A DNA stretch of 64,000 nt from Littorina saxatilis (lineage: Eukaryota; Mollusca; Gastropoda; Littorinimorpha; Littorinidae), in contig NC_090260.1 of assembly GCF_037325665.1 (NCBI RefSeq), forward strand, positions 34,541,906-34,605,905, written 5' to 3'. Positions 60,004-64,000 of the stretch are shown in pieces. The notes under the pieces were generated by a model that worked only from the letters and a program-made list of their open reading frames with translations, was not told the origin of the DNA and made no database searches. Position 1 is the first letter of the stretch. The number at the start of each line of letters is the position of its first letter. A program made the position numbers and the translations under genes.

Positions 60004-60456
60004 AGAACATGCCTGCAGCATATGCAGGGCCACCTTCCAGCTGAACAAGTTCTTCCAGTCTCTCTGACTTGGCTGCCCACACTTTGTCTCTCCTTTTACT
60101 TTGCTTGTCTCTCACAACCTTCAGACTGTTCCGCACCCTCTTGTGCATCCTGGCTGCTCCAAGCCTCTTCATGTGATGTCCAGTCTAGAATCCGAAGAAC
60201 TGGGCAGAGTCGGCAGCAGCAGCAGGTCCAAAGTTGAACTCTCTAAGAGCTGTACCAAGTCGTTTACTCACATGGTTCGCACACTCTTCCTTGTCAATGT
60301 GAATATCCTCACCATAGGGCTTGATGTCGTTGAGCTATGTAAAAGTCTTGGAGTCACCGTCCGACAGTAGTGTTGTGTAGCGAAGCTTGTTGGTGTTCAC
60401 CGATCGACGCCATATGACACGGGCTGCTTCCACCTCCATCATCCCTGATGAGCCTG
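60004..60456 (-). pseudogene. Mutator-like (Mutsd-type) transposase remnant, internally deleted
   Basis: Minus strand: SSGMMEVEAARVIWRRSVNT, KLRYTTLLSDGDSKTFT, a stop, then PYGEDIHIDKEECANHVSKR and LGTALREFNFGPA, followed by a second stop near 60185 and a basic C-terminal part (RVRNSLKVVRDKQSKRR) ending GGPAYAAGMF. The GDGDSK and KEEC-NHVSKRLGTAL motifs are typical of the family. The catalytic middle is missing, so a deletion joins the N-side to the C-terminus. The same family as the remnant at 27180-28200, but covering mostly different parts. Confidence 0.8.
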
Positions 60457-60599
60457 CAAACAAGAACAAAATAAGAAATGTAATTTGCAAACAGAGTATT
60501 TTTTAAGTGTGTGTGTGTGTGTGCGCGCATGTGTTATTCACAGTCATTGTCCAGCTAATACTTCAATTAAATTACATATTCCTACTCCGAATCACATGT

Positions 60600-63500
60600 A
60601 GCAGTTGACTCAGTCTAAAGTGCTAGGTCTGAAAAGGCTACCCGTCTAAGGGGAGCAACCCCAACTAAAAAAGTGTAAACGTAGCTATGGTAATGACGAC
60701 GCACCCAGGGAGTTACCTCCCCTCCTGCGTACTACGTCACTACTGCTACTGACCACGTGACCCCTATCATTCGACACTTCAGCTTTCTAGGGAGCAGGTC
60801 GGAATTTTTTGGCTCTAGTGGAAGTTCGCTGTTTGGTGTTTGCTTAGACACCCACCGGCACCCACACCCGTCTCTTCACCCGCTGCACTGGTAGTTGGTG
60901 AGCTCGTTCCTTTACCTGATATCGAACGTAATTTTTCAGTTGCTACTTGAAATTTTCGGCCACGTGTTGGTCACGTATTTTGTGGTAGCCATTTTGGAAT
61001 TTTGTGTCTCCATTTTGTTGTCAGCATGTCTGACGGAGACAAAAAGCGCGAGCGCGGCAAGGCTGATGCGAAGGGGAAAATTAAACCCAAGTCTTCCACT
61101 TCTGTCCCTAAGCCTATTTTGGTTGTTGTTTCTGACGCGGCTAACAATGCTGTTATGACGGTCCCTATTTCTGCCCCAAATGACCAGCCGGTTGGGGGGC
61201 AGTCTAATCAACCTACGCGTACCGTTGTTTCTCGCTCGTCTTCTCTGCCTCTTGCAGATTCGACGTCGCTGGTTTCATCGTTGCTTTCTTCGCTGGTTCC
61301 CGAGCTTCGCACGTTGGTGAGAGAGGAGATGGTGCGTTCTCAGCCTTCGACTTCCGTTGTCCCGTCGATGGCTTCCTTTCCGCTTCCGGCTGTGACGCTG
61401 TCCTTGACCGAGGCGGTTGCTTCTGTGCCTTCTACCGCTGTGGTTGGCGACGCAAGTAAGTTGGGCTTGTCCGTAGGCCCTCGTGAGGCCGCTGGACGCT
61501 CCCTGCTGGGAAGCAGCCCTTTTCGGCGGGTTCACGACCCGCAAACCCCTGTTCGTTCTCACTTTGGCTTCACGGAAGACCATCGTGTCGATGAGCAATG
61601 GCGGCATTTGGTTCAGGCTTCGACGCTTCCGGCACTCGCCGGAAGTGTAGGTCCTCCGACGTACGCACCCGCTGGGGTCGTTTCCGGAGTCGACCAGCCG
61701 GTTCCGTCTGCTGCGCTTCCGGCACTCGCCGGAAGCATAGGTCCCCCGATGTACGCACCCGCTGGGGTCGTTTCCGGGGTTGACCGGACGTGGCCCTCTG
61801 GGCAATCGGCCTTCCGGCCGCCGTCCACAGTGTCTGCGCTTCCGCCTTTCGCGGTCGCGTCTGATACTTTTCCGGCTCAGACCGGATCTGCTGCTTCTTC
61901 CGCTTCCGCTTCCTCTCGGGTGGCGGTCGCGGGGGGGCATCACCAGCCCTTTGGGCAGGTGTCTCAGCCCTGGCCGGGGCAGTCAGCGCTTCCGTCTTCG
62001 GTTGTTGCTTCGACTGCGGTTCCGGTTCCGGCGGCTGTGGGCATGCCGTCCTCTTACTCTTTCCCTATTCAGGGCATGAGTTCGGATGGCATTGGAGTGG
62101 ACGGGTTTCCGGTTTCCGGTTACGGTGTTCACCGCCCTTCTACCAGCAACGTGGACTTCGGTCCTTCGCCGGACGTTTCGGATATTCAGTCCGTCGCCAG
62201 CGAGGCTGCACGTGTTGGTTATCCGGAGAGACTCAAAGTGGCTCTTGAGGCCGCTGCTGAGGTCACTTCGAGATATTTCGCGGAAGGGGCTTCGGTCTCG
62301 TCGGCTGCCGCTTCGACGGCACCGTCCGCGATGGCTGATTTTCGCTCTGGGAAGGAGGATGACTCATACTTCCGGTTTTTGGAGTCTCCATCCATAGCCT
62401 TTCAGCTGTCCCAGGTTTTGGCCAAGCCATCTCCTTCCGGAAGCGGAATTCCTTCACTTCCGGTTCCGCTGCTCGTGCCTCACGGCTCAGTTCCGGAGCT
62501 GGCTCAGCAGTGGATGGCTTCGCCTTCTCAGGCTTCTGCATTCGCTCTGTCGTCTCACAAGCGGTTGGTTTTGCAGAAGTCTCCTAGGAACTTGTTGGAT
62601 GCTTTCGCTCTCCCGCGTTCATCTTTGACAGTTCCTCCGGAGATGCTTGCCTTGTTGGCCAAGCCTATCAAGAAGGATGACGGTGTGCTCTTTTCTGAGA
62701 ACACACTGATTGCTTCTGAAGAGGCAGGGCGTCAGCAACTGGAGCTTGCCTCCATTGCTGAGACTCTCATTCGGGCCCTCTCTCGTGCCCTCACTGATTC
62801 GCTGAATCCGTTCTCTCTCAGCGAGGATCAGGATGCGGATGACGTCTCCACTTTGTTGGCCGCTCTTGCGAGGGTCAATGAAGAACAGATGAGACTTTCT
62901 GCTGTGCACTATGCGCACTCTGTTATGTGTCGTCGGGATCTCTTCCTGTCACACTCTCAGTTTTCGGATCAGGCGACCAAGGACACTTTGCGTGCCTCAC
63001 CGGTCTTGGAGGGTTCCCTCTTTGGGCATCTCGTTTTTGATGCCCGAAGACAGGAAATTCAGGCTAACAGGGACCAGCAGTTCTCTGACTTTTCCCTGCA
63101 CAGCCTTAAGCAGTCCAAGCAGTCTCAGCCTTCTCAGCCGAAGCAGGCTAAGGTTGCTGGCCCTCCCAAACCGGCAGACAAGGGTCGGGGACGTTCCTCT
63201 TCTCGGGGCTCGAGAAGACGACCGTCTTCCGGCAGGGGGAGAGGCGGCTCTGGAAGCAAGCCTCACCCCCAATGAAGTGCTCCCGATCTCCCCCCCACCC
63301 CGCCCTCCACTCTGGTGATGGCGGGGGGGCCTTCCCGGGCACTTTCCCACTGGCTCGTGTCTGTACAGAGTCAATGGATCGTGGGGGTCGTGAGGTCGGG
63401 CTTCCGTCTTCTCTGGAAAGATGGCAAGGCACCTCTGGTCAGGCGTCCGCCGGCGTTCAGGCCTCCCTCCTCGCAGGAAGCCATTTCCGTCCTTCGGTCG

Positions 63501-64000
63501 GAAATAGACTCCCTGGTGCAGAAGGGCGCAGTGGAGAAAGTCCTCGACCACAGTTCCCCTGGGTTTTACGGACGGCTTTTCGCCGTCCCCAAAGCCTCAG
63601 GGGCATGGCGTCCTGTCTTGGACCTGTCGTTCCTCAATACCTTTTTGAGGGAGATAAGGTTCAAGATGGAGACGCCAGCGTCGGTCAGGGACTCTCTCCG
63701 CCCGGGAGATTGGGCGACTTCCATCGACCTGACGGATGCATACTTCCATATTCTTATGCATCCAGCCGACCGGAAATGGCTTCGTTTCCGGTGGGCAAGT
63801 CAGGTTTACCAGTTTCGCGCCCTTCCTTTTGGCCTGTCTCTCGCCCCTTGGGTCTTCACCATGGTCGTGAGACAGGTCTGCGCGCTGGTGAGGTCGCGGG
63901 GTGTCCGGCTACGTGCCTACCTGGACGATTGGCTCATCCTGAGTCAGAGTCAGGCGGGGTGCGAGCAGGATACCCAATCGGTTCTTCGGGAGGCCAACTT
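60600..64000 (+). mobile_element. DIRS-like retrotransposon (runs off the right edge)
   Basis: Retroelement of the DIRS/tyrosine-recombinase order in a DPP8/9 intron. Parts in order: 5' leader (about 60,600-61,025; left border uncertain); a long gag-like reading frame (about 61,026-63,275) rich in Ser/Pro/Ala with a Gly/Arg-rich basic end (GRGRSSSRGSRRRPSSGRG) and an internal ~33-residue duplication near 61,617-61,785; then a reverse-transcriptase region in another frame from about 63,300, with DLTDAYFHI, FRALPFGLSLAPWVF and RAYLDDWLIL. The part inside the window looks whole, with no clear break, so it is probably young. RNase H, recombinase and the right end would lie beyond 64,000. Confidence 0.9.

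Noticed and set aside
61275-61943. 222-codon minus-strand frame
   Set aside because: Arg/Ser/Gly-rich shadow of the DIRS gag-like frame on the opposite strand.

Overview
This is a 64-kb piece of animal nuclear genome, most likely from a lophotrochozoan and probably a gastropod mollusc. The evidence is small exons in large repeat-filled introns, canonical GT-AG splice sites, animal orthologues, several families of tRNA-derived SINEs, elements packed with CAAGGTCA/TGACCTTG motifs, and DIRS-type and Mutator-type elements. The species call is inference. Four host genes are supported by exon-by-exon reading with matching splice phases. The text names functions only where the protein can be recognised.

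Layout: (1) 1-4,400, repeats and a tandem array. (2) 4,408-7,147 minus strand, the 5' three coding exons of an unidentified secreted cysteine-containing protein. (3) 7,180-15,600, repeats: a tandem-duplicated unit split by a LINE, nested TIR and CA-bearing elements, and a CTGCAG-rich tandem repeat. (4) 15,717-24,449 plus strand, a complete nine-exon TXNL1 gene (thioredoxin fold with intact CGPC, then a PITH domain; 288 aa). (5) 24,450-29,395, intergenic: SINEs and a broken Mutator-like transposase. (6) 29,396-38,710 minus strand, a complete nine-exon METTL25/METTL25B-family methyltransferase of 844 aa, with a long repeat-bearing insert between its catalytic motifs. (7) About 39,250-58,172 plus strand, the first 651 codons of a dipeptidyl peptidase 8/9 gene; its catalytic exons lie beyond the window. 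It is head-to-head with the methyltransferase, across a putative shared promoter. (8) 58,173-64,000, the rest of a large DPP8/9 intron: a Mutator-like fragment and a DIRS-like retrotransposon that runs off the end.

The most unusual feature is that four intronic tandem arrays in three different genes are built from a splice junction plus the adjoining exon edge: 15 decoy acceptors before a DPP8/9 exon, mini-exon copies after TXNL1 exon 6, and a donor array and an acceptor array in the secreted-protein gene. One TXNL1 copy is a frame-preserving 24-nt mini-exon. The second theme is modular SINEs: two tRNA heads share one body, and one copy is a mosaic of two families joined at an 8-nt GTGTACAC hinge.
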